Below are positions 1-6,161 of a stretch of 9,744 nucleotides of DNA, piece by piece. A program made the translations under genes and the position numbers. The first letter of the stretch is position 1. Each line of letters opens with the position of its first letter. Below the pieces are notes generated by a model. It worked only from the letters and a program-made list of their open reading frames with translations, searched no databases and was not told the origin of the DNA. The DNA comes from Gammaproteobacteria bacterium (GTDB lineage Bacteria > Pseudomonadota > Gammaproteobacteria > Arenicellales > Arenicellaceae): positions 1 to 9,744 of the forward strand of contig DNHK01000315.1 in the NCBI GenBank assembly GCA_003485905.1, in the 5' to 3' direction.

Positions 1-282
1 GAGGCTTTTGCTGCGCAGGTTTTATCAAATGTACAAGCGCTGGAATCCAAAGAATTCGCCAAAACACATTTAAACAGGAGTGCTGCGGTAGGCGATGTTG
101 ATATGGATCGGTTAAATATCAGTGGGAGCTCTATCTCTTTAGGGCATCCGTTTGCCGCTACTGGGACACGGCAATTGACTCAGCTATTACATGATTTGAA
201 AAGAATGAATAAAACAACTGGGCTTATCAGCGCTTGCGCGGCTGGTGGTCTGGGTGCCGCAATGATCGTGGAGGTTGCGTAA
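1..282 (+). CDS. fadI: 3-ketoacyl-CoA thiolase FadI, C-terminal part (5' end outside window)
   Basis: Last 93 codons of a thiolase, read in frame 1 to a TAA at 280-282. Thiolases cleave 3-ketoacyl-CoA with CoA to acetyl-CoA and a shortened acyl-CoA, the last step of beta-oxidation. Two C-terminal active-site motifs are visible: the histidine in GHPFAATG (His codon 145-147) and the cysteine in SACAAGGLGAA (Cys codon 235-237). The ending CAAGGLGAAM is the form I know from FadI (beta subunit of the FadIJ complex), not the CIGLGQG form of FadA. The gene directly downstream is fadJ, which fits the usual fadIJ operon. The stop overlaps the fadJ start by one base (TAATG), implying translational coupling and balanced subunit synthesis. 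The nucleophilic cysteine of the N-terminal half lies outside the window and cannot be checked. Confidence 0.95.
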   Translation, partial: EAFAAQVLSNVQALESKEFAKTHLNRSAAVGDVDMDRLNISGSSISLGHPFAATGTRQLTQLLHDLKRMNKTTGLISACAAGGLGAAMIVEVA

Positions 283-2714
283 TGCCGACAAAAAAAGAAT
301 CTACGGGTAACCGTGTGGTTAAAGCAAGGGCCACTAATAAAGCTAAGTCAGCAAAGAAAACATCAGCTGCAGTGAAAAAAGCGGCTATTAAAAAGGCTCC
401 GTCAAAAACTACAGCAGCAGAAAAAACCTCTAAAAAGAGGTCCATACCAGCAGGGCAGGTTGCAATTAAAAAAACAGTTGCTAAAAAAACCAATAGCGGT
501 CCCTTACCAAAGCCTAAAATTCAGACTAAGGCTAAGCCTGCATCTACACCTAAGAAAAAAGCACCAGCCCATAACGTTTTTAGTACTGAATACCGGGACG
601 ATGTCTGCATAGTGTGGATTGATGATAAAAAGGCATCAACTAACACTATTCATACTGGGTTAACTGACGAGCTAATTGCGATTCTAACGGAGGTTGAACA
701 GCGGACCGAGCTGAAGGGATTAGTGCTGATCTCGGCTAAAGAAGATTGCTTTGTTGCTGGTGCCGATATAAAGATGCTGGACGCAATAAAGTCTGAAGAA
801 GATGCTGTCGCGACTTTAAAGGTCGCGCACGAAATTTTTAATCGTATAGAAGCTTTACCTATCACTACGGTGGCTGCGATTAAAGGTGCTTGCCTTGGCG
901 GCGGGCTGGAACTGGCACTTGCGTTTGATAAGCGAATAGCCGCAGAACATAAAAGTACTAGCTTAGGCTTTCCCGAAGTTCAATTAGGGGTATTACCAGG
1001 TGGCGGGGGCACCCAACGTACACCAACGTTAGTCGGTTTGGAACGAGCCCTTGATTTACTGCTTACCGGAAAGCGATTGAATGCTATACGGGCGTGCAAG
1101 GCGGGTTTAATAGACGACTACACTGCGCCAGACAATTTGTTAGAAGCGGCAATAGAGCTTACAAGAAGACGCAAAAGATCTAATCCTAAAGGTCCGGCAA
1201 CTTCAATTCGAAACAAGCTACTTGCTGGGAATAAGCTCGGTCGGGCATTTGTTTTTAAGCAGGCACGTAAAAAAGTGGCTGGTACTACAAAGGGACACTA
1301 TCCAGCGCCGTATAAAATCATTGATGTTGTTGAAGTTGGGTTGGCGGAAGGTAGGGATGCTGGATATAAGGCGGAGATTAAAGCATTTTCAGAACTGGTA
1401 ATGACCCCGGTCAGCAAGCAGTTAATGGGGATTTTCTTTGCCACTACAGCGCTAAAGAAAGATATGGGTTCAGCTGATCAATCAATTGAGCCAGCAAAGG
1501 TTACTAAGGTCGGGGTATTGGGCGCTGGCCTGATGGGAGCAGGTATCGCTACTGTAACCATAAATAAGGCGCAGATTAAAACCCGTTTAAAAGATATCAG
1601 TCCTGAAGGCTTGGAGGGCGGAATTCAATACATACAAAAAGTATTGAGCAGCATGTTGAAGCGGCGTCGTATTAATGCGTTAGAACGAACTCAAATGCTG
1701 TCAAGACTAAGTAGCACTATAGATTATTCAGGCTTATCCAATAGCAATGTAATTATAGAGGCAGTTTTTGAGAGTCTGGATTTGAAGCAACAAATGGTGG
1801 CTGATGTAGAAGCTTTAAATACACTCAAACCCACTTCAGCGAAGGACGAAATTATATTCGCAACAAATACCTCCGCAATTCCTATCGATGATATCGCCGC
1901 TAAGGCCAAAGCTCCTGAGAATATCATTGGGATGCATTATTTTTCTCCAGTAGAGAAAATGCCGCTGCTGGAGGTGGTTAAGGGTAGTAAAACAGCAGAC
2001 TGGGTTACCGCGACCGCCGTCAAGCTTGGCCGGCAGCAAGGGAAAACGGTCATTGTGGTAAATGATGGCCCTGGCTTCTATACCACCAGAGTTCTCTCTC
2101 CTTACGCTAACGAGGCAATGCGTTTAGTAAGTGAAGGGGTGCCAATAGAAGAAGTAGATAAAGCCTTAACCGATTTTGGTTTTCCGGTTGGACCAATAGC
2201 ATTGATGGATGAAGTAGGTTTGGATGTCGGTGCACATATCAGCGAAACTTTAAGTGAAGCCTTTGGTGAGCGGCATAAGCCCTTACCTGAATTAGCTCGT
2301 ATTTTGACTGCCGGACGTAAGGGGCGAAAGAATAGTAAAGGGTTCTATCTATACGACAATAAAAAGAAAGCCAAAAAGAAACAGGTTGACGAGTCGATAT
2401 ATGGATTACTTGGTGTGATTCCGAATCCCGGCAAAGTTTCTCCAGCGCTTATAGTCAAGCGTTGCGTGTATGCCATGCTCAATGAGGCTGCATTCTGCCT
2501 CGAAGAAAACATACTCCGCTCCGCACGTGATGGTGATATTGGAGCAATTTTTGGGCTTGGCTTCCCACCATATACCGGTGGACCATTCCGGTATATGGAT
2601 TCGATCGGGGTTAGTGCACTGGCAGACGAGTTGCAAGAATTTACAAAAATCTACGGCGTTCGATTCCAACCTTGTCCACGGTTAAAAACAAAACAAAATC
2701 AAAGCAAGCTGTGA
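282..2714 (+). CDS. fadJ: Fatty-acid oxidation complex alpha subunit FadJ with Lys/Ala-rich N-terminal tail
   Basis: Bifunctional enoyl-CoA hydratase / 3-hydroxyacyl-CoA dehydrogenase, 810 aa, partner of the FadI thiolase. I start it at the ATG at 282, which overlaps the fadI stop; an upstream in-frame start at 234 would lie wholly inside fadI. Residues 1-97 are a low-complexity tail with about 26 Lys and 18 Ala but only two acidic residues. The remaining ~713 residues match the length of E. coli FadJ (714). The hydratase domain has the GGGLELAL motif (Glu210) and GFPEVQLG (Glu232), the two expected catalytic glutamates. The dehydrogenase domain has the NAD-binding GAGLMGAG loop (Gly414, Gly416, Gly419), then HYFSP with the catalytic His552 and the NDGPGFYTTR motif. 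The C-terminal GDIGAIFGLGFPPYTGGPFRY is typical of FadJ. Cytoplasmic. No clear terminator follows. The tail is absent from E. coli FadJ and its role is unknown. Confidence 0.96.
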   Translation: MPTKKESTGNRVVKARATNKAKSAKKTSAAVKKAAIKKAPSKTTAAEKTSKKRSIPAGQVAIKKTVAKKTNSGPLPKPKIQTKAKPASTPKKKAPAHNVFSTEYRDDVCIVWIDDKKASTNTIHTGLTDELIAILTEVEQRTELKGLVLISAKEDCFVAGADIKMLDAIKSEEDAVATLKVAHEIFNRIEALPITTVAAIKGACLGGGLELALAFDKRIAAEHKSTSLGFPEVQLGVLPGGGGTQRTPTLVGLERALDLLLTGKRLNAIRACKAGLIDDYTAPDNLLEAAIELTRRRKRSNPKGPATSIRNKLLAGNKLGRAFVFKQARKKVAGTTKGHYPAPYKIIDVVEVGLAEGRDAGYKAEIKAFSELVMTPVSKQLMGIFFATTALKKDMGSADQSIEPAKVTKVGVLGAGLMGAGIATVTINKAQIKTRLKDISPEGLEGGIQYIQKVLSSMLKRRRINALERTQMLSRLSSTIDYSGLSNSNVIIEAVFESLDLKQQMVADVEALNTLKPTSAKDEIIFATNTSAIPIDDIAAKAKAPENIIGMHYFSPVEKMPLLEVVKGSKTADWVTATAVKLGRQQGKTVIVVNDGPGFYTTRVLSPYANEAMRLVSEGVPIEEVDKALTDFGFPVGPIALMDEVGLDVGAHISETLSEAFGERHKPLPELARILTAGRKGRKNSKGFYLYDNKKKAKKKQVDESIYGLLGVIPNPGKVSPALIVKRCVYAMLNEAAFCLEENILRSARDGDIGAIFGLGFPPYTGGPFRYMDSIGVSALADELQEFTKIYGVRFQPCPRLKTKQNQSKL

Positions 2715-2783
2715 GTAGTTTTTATTAAATACCGCAATTTTGTGCGCAACTTGATCCGCATAAATATCTTTCTTAATTGATCT

Positions 2784-2824
2784 TGACAGATGCCAAGTGA
2801 CGGCACCTAACTGACACTATTTGT
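2784..2824. promoter_or_regulatory. Possible upstream activator site region (three TGAC at 14-nt spacing, short dyads)
   Basis: TGAC occurs at 2784, 2798 and 2812, exactly 14 nt apart. Two short dyads overlap it: TGCC/GGCA (2791-2794 with 2802-2805) and GACA/TGTC (2813-2816 with 2822-2825). The cluster lies about 145-175 bp upstream of the predicted sigma-54 start, where enhancer-binding activators usually bind. The match to any known activator site is not recognised, and the motifs are short enough to arise by chance. Confidence 0.25.
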
Positions 2825-2879
2825 CTCTAAAACCACAAGGAAGCCAATAAAACAATATAATTATTTTAAGTTTATTATA

Positions 2880-2892
2880 TAAGCTGTTGATT
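2880..2892 (-). promoter_or_regulatory. Candidate IHF binding site
   Basis: TAAGCTGTTGATT fits the complement of the IHF consensus WATCAANNNNTTR at every defined position, and A/T-rich DNA follows on the side where IHF sites usually carry it. It lies about 40 bp upstream of the sigma-54 -24 element, the standard place for IHF to bend DNA between an activator site and the promoter. Confidence 0.6.
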
Positions 2893-2930
2893 TTTAAAGA
2901 ATTTTGTTTCTAGTAATAATTTGCATTAAG

Positions 2931-2947
2931 TTGGCACGCTAGTTGCA
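2931..2947 (+). promoter_or_regulatory. Sigma-54 (RpoN) promoter
   Basis: TTGGCACGCTAGTTGCA matches the sigma-54 consensus YTGGCACGrNNNTTGCW at all positions except the weak purine. The invariant GG (2933-2934) and GC (2945-2946) are separated by exactly 10 nt. The predicted start of transcription is near 2958, giving a 5' leader of about 27 nt before the ATG at 2985. It needs an ATP-dependent enhancer-binding activator; none is encoded in this window. Confidence 0.85.
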
Positions 2948-2984
2948 ATGTAGATTATGAATGACATGTGTAGAGTGAAAGTTA

Positions 2985-3476
2985 ATGGCGAATAAACAAT
3001 CAAATGACGAGGTTAATAACTACCTACAACACCTGGAAGAAGTGTTGATGGTAAATAATCTCAAATCTAATACAGACGTAGTTGAAGATAAATCACAAGC
3101 AAATGGTTCGAGAGCAGAATCCATTCTTGCAAGTATCGAATCTTGTGAAAATTCAACTGTTACAGAAAGCTGGAACAAAATAGAGACCGCGTCACTAGTA
3201 GTTTTGCTGCGCGAGCTGCTTAAAACTCATTATGACTCGGATATAGAAATGAGCGTACGTAGTGTGTCATCAGCAATGTCTGATGTACTGCAAGCTCATC
3301 CAGAGGACTCAGTGGCGCGTTTTTGGAAAAAAGTCCAAACCGCTTCTTTGGTTTTGCTGGCGAAACAAGTAGAAGCCCCAGGCAGTAAGCTACGAGGAAT
3401 AAGAAACCGTACTCGAAAGCCGGTTCAACTGGTTACGTCAAACGGTTCAAGCGCTATCTACGAGAAGAAACACTAA
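2985..3476 (+). CDS. Sigma-54-dependent repeat protein of unknown function
   Basis: Encodes 163 aa that I cannot assign to a family. No signal peptide or membrane segment is visible, so it is probably cytoplasmic and mostly helical. The core is a tandem duplication: residues ~44-80 align without gaps at an offset of 51 with ~95-131. The best-conserved parts are W63..KIETASLVVLL and W114..KVQTASLVLLA (shared pattern W-x-K-[IV]-x-T-A-S-L-V-x-L). The N-terminal ~40 residues are polar and probably flexible, and the C-terminal ~30 are basic (KLRGIRNRTRK). The ATG is chosen because it falls ~27 nt after the predicted sigma-54 transcription start; the ribosome site is weak (AGAGTGAAAG). It has its own promoter and its own terminator, so it is monocistronic. 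A regulator or adaptor role in a nitrogen-, motility- or stress-type sigma-54 response is possible but unsupported by sequence. Confidence 0.8.
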   Translation: MANKQSNDEVNNYLQHLEEVLMVNNLKSNTDVVEDKSQANGSRAESILASIESCENSTVTESWNKIETASLVVLLRELLKTHYDSDIEMSVRSVSSAMSDVLQAHPEDSVARFWKKVQTASLVLLAKQVEAPGSKLRGIRNRTRKPVQLVTSNGSSAIYEKKH

Positions 3477-3481
3477 TAAGA

Positions 3482-3512
3482 GTTGCCTAAGCAACCTCCA
3501 CCAGTGTAGTGG
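3482..3512 (+). other. Two small hairpins in the 3' UTR of the 163-aa gene
   Basis: GTTGC-CTAA-GCAAC (3482-3495) and CCAC-CAGTGTA-GTGG (3498-3512) start six bases after the stop codon and run up to the terminator hairpin. With it they make three stem-loops in a row. They may protect the mRNA end or be part of a 3'-UTR-derived small RNA; which one cannot be told from sequence. Confidence 0.45.
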
Positions 3513-3518
3513 TAAAAA

Positions 3519-3550
3519 GGGGAGTCAGGAAACTGACTCCCCATTTTTTT
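3519..3550. terminator. Strong Rho-independent terminator
   Basis: A perfect 10-bp stem, GGGGAGTCAG with CTGACTCCCC, closes a GAAA tetraloop and is followed by A and seven T. An A-tract at 3514-3518 precedes the stem, so a shorter T-run also exists on the other strand. It ends the transcript of the 163-aa gene and insulates the peroxiredoxin downstream. Confidence 0.93.
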
Positions 3551-3630
3551 GGTGTTTAAATATTCCTTACTGGTGTAACGCTCTGTTAGTATTGCTTCTC
3601 ATTTCACATTGAGTTTTATAGAGGAACAAT

Positions 3631-4116
3631 ATGGCAGCAAGCGTAGGAGATCGGGTCCCATCTGTGGATACCCTTAGAGTACTGAATGATGAAGGAGCTC
3701 CAACTCCTGTTAATTTAGAAGAAGTATTAGCAGGCAAAAAGGTAGTAATGTTTGCCGTTCCAGGCGCATTTACGCCTGGATGTACCCTTACTCATTTACC
3801 CGGCTATGTTGTCAGCTATGACGACATAATAGCTAAAGGTGTTGATCAAGTAATTTGTGTATCTGTAAATGATGCGTGGACTATGGGCGCGTGGGGTGAC
3901 TCGCAGAATGCAGAAAATATCATGATGTTAGCCGATGGTAGTGGCGATCTCGCTGCAGCTTTGGGTTTGACAAAAGATTTAAATGCGGCGGGATTGGGTA
4001 ATCGTTCATCGCGTTATGCAATGATTATTGACGATGGCGTCATTTCTCATATCGGCGTCGAGCCGGCTGGTGAGATTACGGTCAGTAGTGCAGAATCTAT
4101 TTTAGCAGCGCTGTAG
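3631..4116 (+). CDS. Peroxiredoxin, Prx5 (redoxin) family
   Basis: 161-aa thiol peroxidase that reduces hydrogen peroxide and organic hydroperoxides in the cytoplasm. The family signature PGAFTPGC is present, with peroxidatic Cys51 after the conserved Thr48-Pro49. Arg128 in RSSRYAMIIDDG is the usual second active-site Arg region of Prx5. Another Cys occurs at 76 (VICVSVND), but there is no cysteine near the C-terminus where the resolving Cys of animal Prx5 sits. It probably works as a 1-Cys enzyme with glutathione/glutaredoxin, or uses Cys76 in an atypical way. Full length for the bacterial family. The start has a good ribosome site (GAGGAA, 3621-3626). It lies between two terminators and is therefore likely a single-gene unit; I see no OxyR-type site that I would defend. 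Confidence 0.93.
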   Translation: MAASVGDRVPSVDTLRVLNDEGAPTPVNLEEVLAGKKVVMFAVPGAFTPGCTLTHLPGYVVSYDDIIAKGVDQVICVSVNDAWTMGAWGDSQNAENIMMLADGSGDLAAALGLTKDLNAAGLGNRSSRYAMIIDDGVISHIGVEPAGEITVSSAESILAAL

Positions 4117-4160
4117 TGGTTACTTTATAGAACGCATTGTCAGAAGTTTTAGTTTAAAAC

Positions 4161-4198
4161 GGCAGGGCCAACCACTTTAGGTTGTGCTCTGTCTTTTT
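4161..4198 (+). terminator. Rho-independent terminator after the peroxiredoxin gene
   Basis: GGCAGGGC (4161-4168) pairs with GCTCTGTC (4186-4193), including two G-U pairs. An inner AACC/GGTT stem sits around a short ACTTTA loop, and five T follow. It lies 45 nt after the stop codon. Confidence 0.75.
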
Positions 4199-4238
4199 GC
4201 ATATAGGCGTATTTCATTAGCCGTTTTGCATAGTTCGC

Positions 4239-4261
4239 ATCCAGTGTTGTCATAACTGGAT
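4239..4261. repeat. Inverted repeat upstream of the M48-TerB gene
   Basis: ATCCAGT (4239-4245) and ACTGGAT (4255-4261) form perfect 7-bp arms around 9 nt. No T-run follows, so it is not a terminator. It lies about 90 bp before the next start codon and could be an operator. Confidence 0.35.
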
Positions 4262-4351
4262 AGGTCAAATACTTCACGTTGAATTTCACGCTCAATTAAA
4301 ATAATTCAACAAACTGAAACATAAGTACACGCCAGCTAGGCGACCGTATCC

Positions 4352-5569
4352 ATGAATAAAAATATTACTAATGCTGAGCAAGTTCGTTCTGCGCAAGACT
4401 TGGAGTTATATAAGCAACTCCTTGATGACAGTACCGTGCAAGAGTTCAACAAGGCTTTAACCCGCAAAGAGCAGGAAGGTCCGCTAGGCACTCGTAGACG
4501 ATTACTTGCTACCTCAGTACGTTTAAGCCGTGGTATGGCACCTAGTTTGCATAAAATGGCTGACTATTGTGGGGAGCGGTTAGGTTTAGATATTCCCTTA
4601 GAGTTATACGTTTATTCCAGCCCACAATTTAATGCCGCTTGTGTTAAACCGGAGGATGGCAGGCTATTCATTATGTTTTCTTCAAGCATTATCGAGGGTT
4701 TTGAAGAACAGGAACTTCAGTTTGTTATGGGGCATGAGCTAGGTCATTACATATATAATCATCACGATATTCCAATTGGGCATATTCTTCGCGGCGGTTC
4801 TAAGCCTGTTTCACCGAGGTTAGCACTCGATTTATCCAGCTGGTCGCGTTATGCAGAAGTTTCTGCTGACCGAGCTGGTGCTTATTGCTCAGGAGCGCTG
4901 GAATCCGTCGCCCGTTCTTTGTTCAAATTGGCTTCAGGTATTACTGGCAATCAAGTTAAATTCAATTTGAAAGAATTCCTAAGTCAAATAGAAGGGATGA
5001 AGATCAATGATAGTCAACCAGGGCAGGGTGCACCTGCGGAAGACTGGTTCTCAACACATCCATTTAGCCCATTGCGAGTACGTGCGCTTCAACTATTTTA
5101 CGAATCTGAGTTAATGGATGCTAAAGGATTTAAAACTGCTGACTTAGAGCTTGGAATCCAAGGTCTAATGAGCCTCATGGAACCAAGCTACCTAGAAGGA
5201 AGAACTGATACTGCCGAGGCTATGCGTAGGTTGCTATTCTCCTCTGCAATAGCAGTAATGGATGCTGATGGACAAATCAGCGATGAAGAAAAAATAATTT
5301 TTGAAAAATTCTTTGGTAGCAATTCTTTGGATGAGAAACTGGACCTTGAAAAGACCAAGAAAATTCTCGACGATCGAATACAGCGTGCAAACGAACAGGC
5401 ATCACTCGCTCAAAGAATGCAGGTTATTAGAGACTTATGTCACATTGCCCGTGCTGACAATCATATTCACGAAAATGAGTGTGTGTTACTTCGCAGTATT
5501 GCCAAAAAATTGGGAATAGGAGAATTCTTTGTGAATCGGACTTTGGAAGAGTTGGTCGAATTGGATTAG
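4352..5569 (+). CDS. Soluble M48 family zinc metallopeptidase with C-terminal TerB-like domain
   Basis: 405 aa. The N-terminal half is an M48-type zinc protease. HELGH (His128, Glu129, His132) gives two zinc ligands and the catalytic Glu, and Glu169 in EVSADRAG is the expected third ligand. Unlike HtpX and other typical M48 enzymes, I see no membrane helices or signal peptide, so it should act in the cytoplasm. From about residue 290 on the sequence resembles the TerB/DjlA-N helical fold: AVMDADGQISDEE, and later ARADNHIHENE, the two acidic motifs of that family, which are thought to bind metal. The domain may sense a metal or dock the protease to a partner. The ribosome site is weak (AGG at 4338-4340, 11 nt before ATG), so the start is moderately sure. 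The 3' end overlaps the opposite gene by four bases. Substrate unknown. Confidence 0.88.
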   Translation: MNKNITNAEQVRSAQDLELYKQLLDDSTVQEFNKALTRKEQEGPLGTRRRLLATSVRLSRGMAPSLHKMADYCGERLGLDIPLELYVYSSPQFNAACVKPEDGRLFIMFSSSIIEGFEEQELQFVMGHELGHYIYNHHDIPIGHILRGGSKPVSPRLALDLSSWSRYAEVSADRAGAYCSGALESVARSLFKLASGITGNQVKFNLKEFLSQIEGMKINDSQPGQGAPAEDWFSTHPFSPLRVRALQLFYESELMDAKGFKTADLELGIQGLMSLMEPSYLEGRTDTAEAMRRLLFSSAIAVMDADGQISDEEKIIFEKFFGSNSLDEKLDLEKTKKILDDRIQRANEQASLAQRMQVIRDLCHIARADNHIHENECVLLRSIAKKLGIGEFFVNRTLEELVELD

Positions 5570-5985
5570 TTAGTTTGAGAGACTTGAGAGATTTGGATAC
5601 CCAACCAAGCCATCGGAATATAGGCCGCTAATAGATCCAGCACCACAAACCAAGTTGGTGCAGGAATCATAAAAGTATTAGCAATTCCACCCAACAGAAA
5701 TACTCCGCCAACTAAATAGGCCATCGCTTTCCGATACTTGAACGCGAACTTGTATGCCAAAACTGCGCCAACCAATGTCCCCACGGCATGCGTAAGAAAA
5801 GGAAATACAAAATGTTTGATTTCAAATAGGTGAATAGAGGCTGCAATACTCGCTATATCAGTAACATCTACACCATTTGGGGAGGCAATGAGCATGGGGC
5901 CAGCGATGACCAATCCCATATTTACCATTCCGCCCACTATAAGTGCGGCAAAGAACACCCCAATGTTGATTAATATAGCTTTCAT
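5566..5985 (-). CDS. Small four-helix membrane protein of unknown function
   Basis: 139 aa, strongly hydrophobic, with four likely membrane segments near residues 4-34, 58-80, 87-107 and 111-133. Between the first two lies a polar stretch with IHLFEIKHFVFPF. That stretch and the end WFVVLDLLAAYIPMAWLG resemble uncharacterised inner-membrane proteins that I recall from Bacteroidetes and Gammaproteobacteria; I know of no assigned function. The stop codon overlaps the stop of the M48-TerB gene (4-bp convergent overlap), with no terminator between the two. The ribosome site is poor (GGCAGC before ATG). It is transcribed divergently from the TctC-type gene. The charged and aromatic residues at helix ends fit a membrane protein, but no catalytic motif stands out. 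Confidence 0.75.
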   Translation of the reverse strand: MKAILINIGVFFAALIVGGMVNMGLVIAGPMLIASPNGVDVTDIASIAASIHLFEIKHFVFPFLTHAVGTLVGAVLAYKFAFKYRKAMAYLVGGVFLLGGIANTFMIPAPTWFVVLDLLAAYIPMAWLGIQISQVSQTN

Positions 5986-6028
5986 GCTGCCGAATAGAGT
6001 TATTAATTAGATATTAAAGAGAATATAG

Positions 6029-6086
6029 TTGAGCAAGGTAGATACCGCACGAATAATATATCGCTATATCTATCTTGCGTACTCAA
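6029..6086. repeat. Long imperfect inverted repeat in a divergent promoter region
   Basis: GCAAGGTAGATA (6033-6044) is complementary to TATCTATCTTGC (6067-6078) at 11 of 12 positions. TTGAG (6029-6033) and CTCAA (6082-6086) extend the arms past a small bulge. A second dyad, ATATA-TCGC-TATAT (6056-6069), overlaps the right arm. It lies between divergent genes starting at 5985 and 6162, where a regulator could control both. Confidence 0.5.
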
Positions 6087-6161
6087 ATAGTTAGTAAAAA
6101 TATTAACGCAGATTGGCTGCAAAATCGATTTTAAGACTATTAGTCAATAATTAGGAACACG

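Noticed and set aside
234..281. Longer FadJ reading frame starting at 234
   Set aside because: The extra 16 codons lie entirely within the fadI end and read as a non-homologous sequence. The ATG at 282 forms the usual TAATG coupling.
227..493. Open frame of 88 codons on the minus strand opposite the FadJ tail
   Set aside because: It is the complement of Lys/Ala-rich codons, which gives Phe/Leu/Ala-rich hydrophobic frames free of stops; no ribosome site and no homology recognised.
2715..2780. Possible terminator after fadJ
   Set aside because: TTGTGCGCAA looks palindromic, but the stem is only three base pairs and no T-run follows. T-runs nearby have no stem.
3551..3630. Sigma-70 promoter for the peroxiredoxin gene (TTACTG, 17 nt, TATTGC)
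   Set aside because: A promoter must exist here, but the -10 match is too poor to call a position.
4270..4320. TTCACG direct repeats and TTGAAT/TAATTC promoter-like boxes before the M48-TerB gene
   Set aside because: Short motifs in A/T-rich DNA with a weak -10; not distinguishable from chance.
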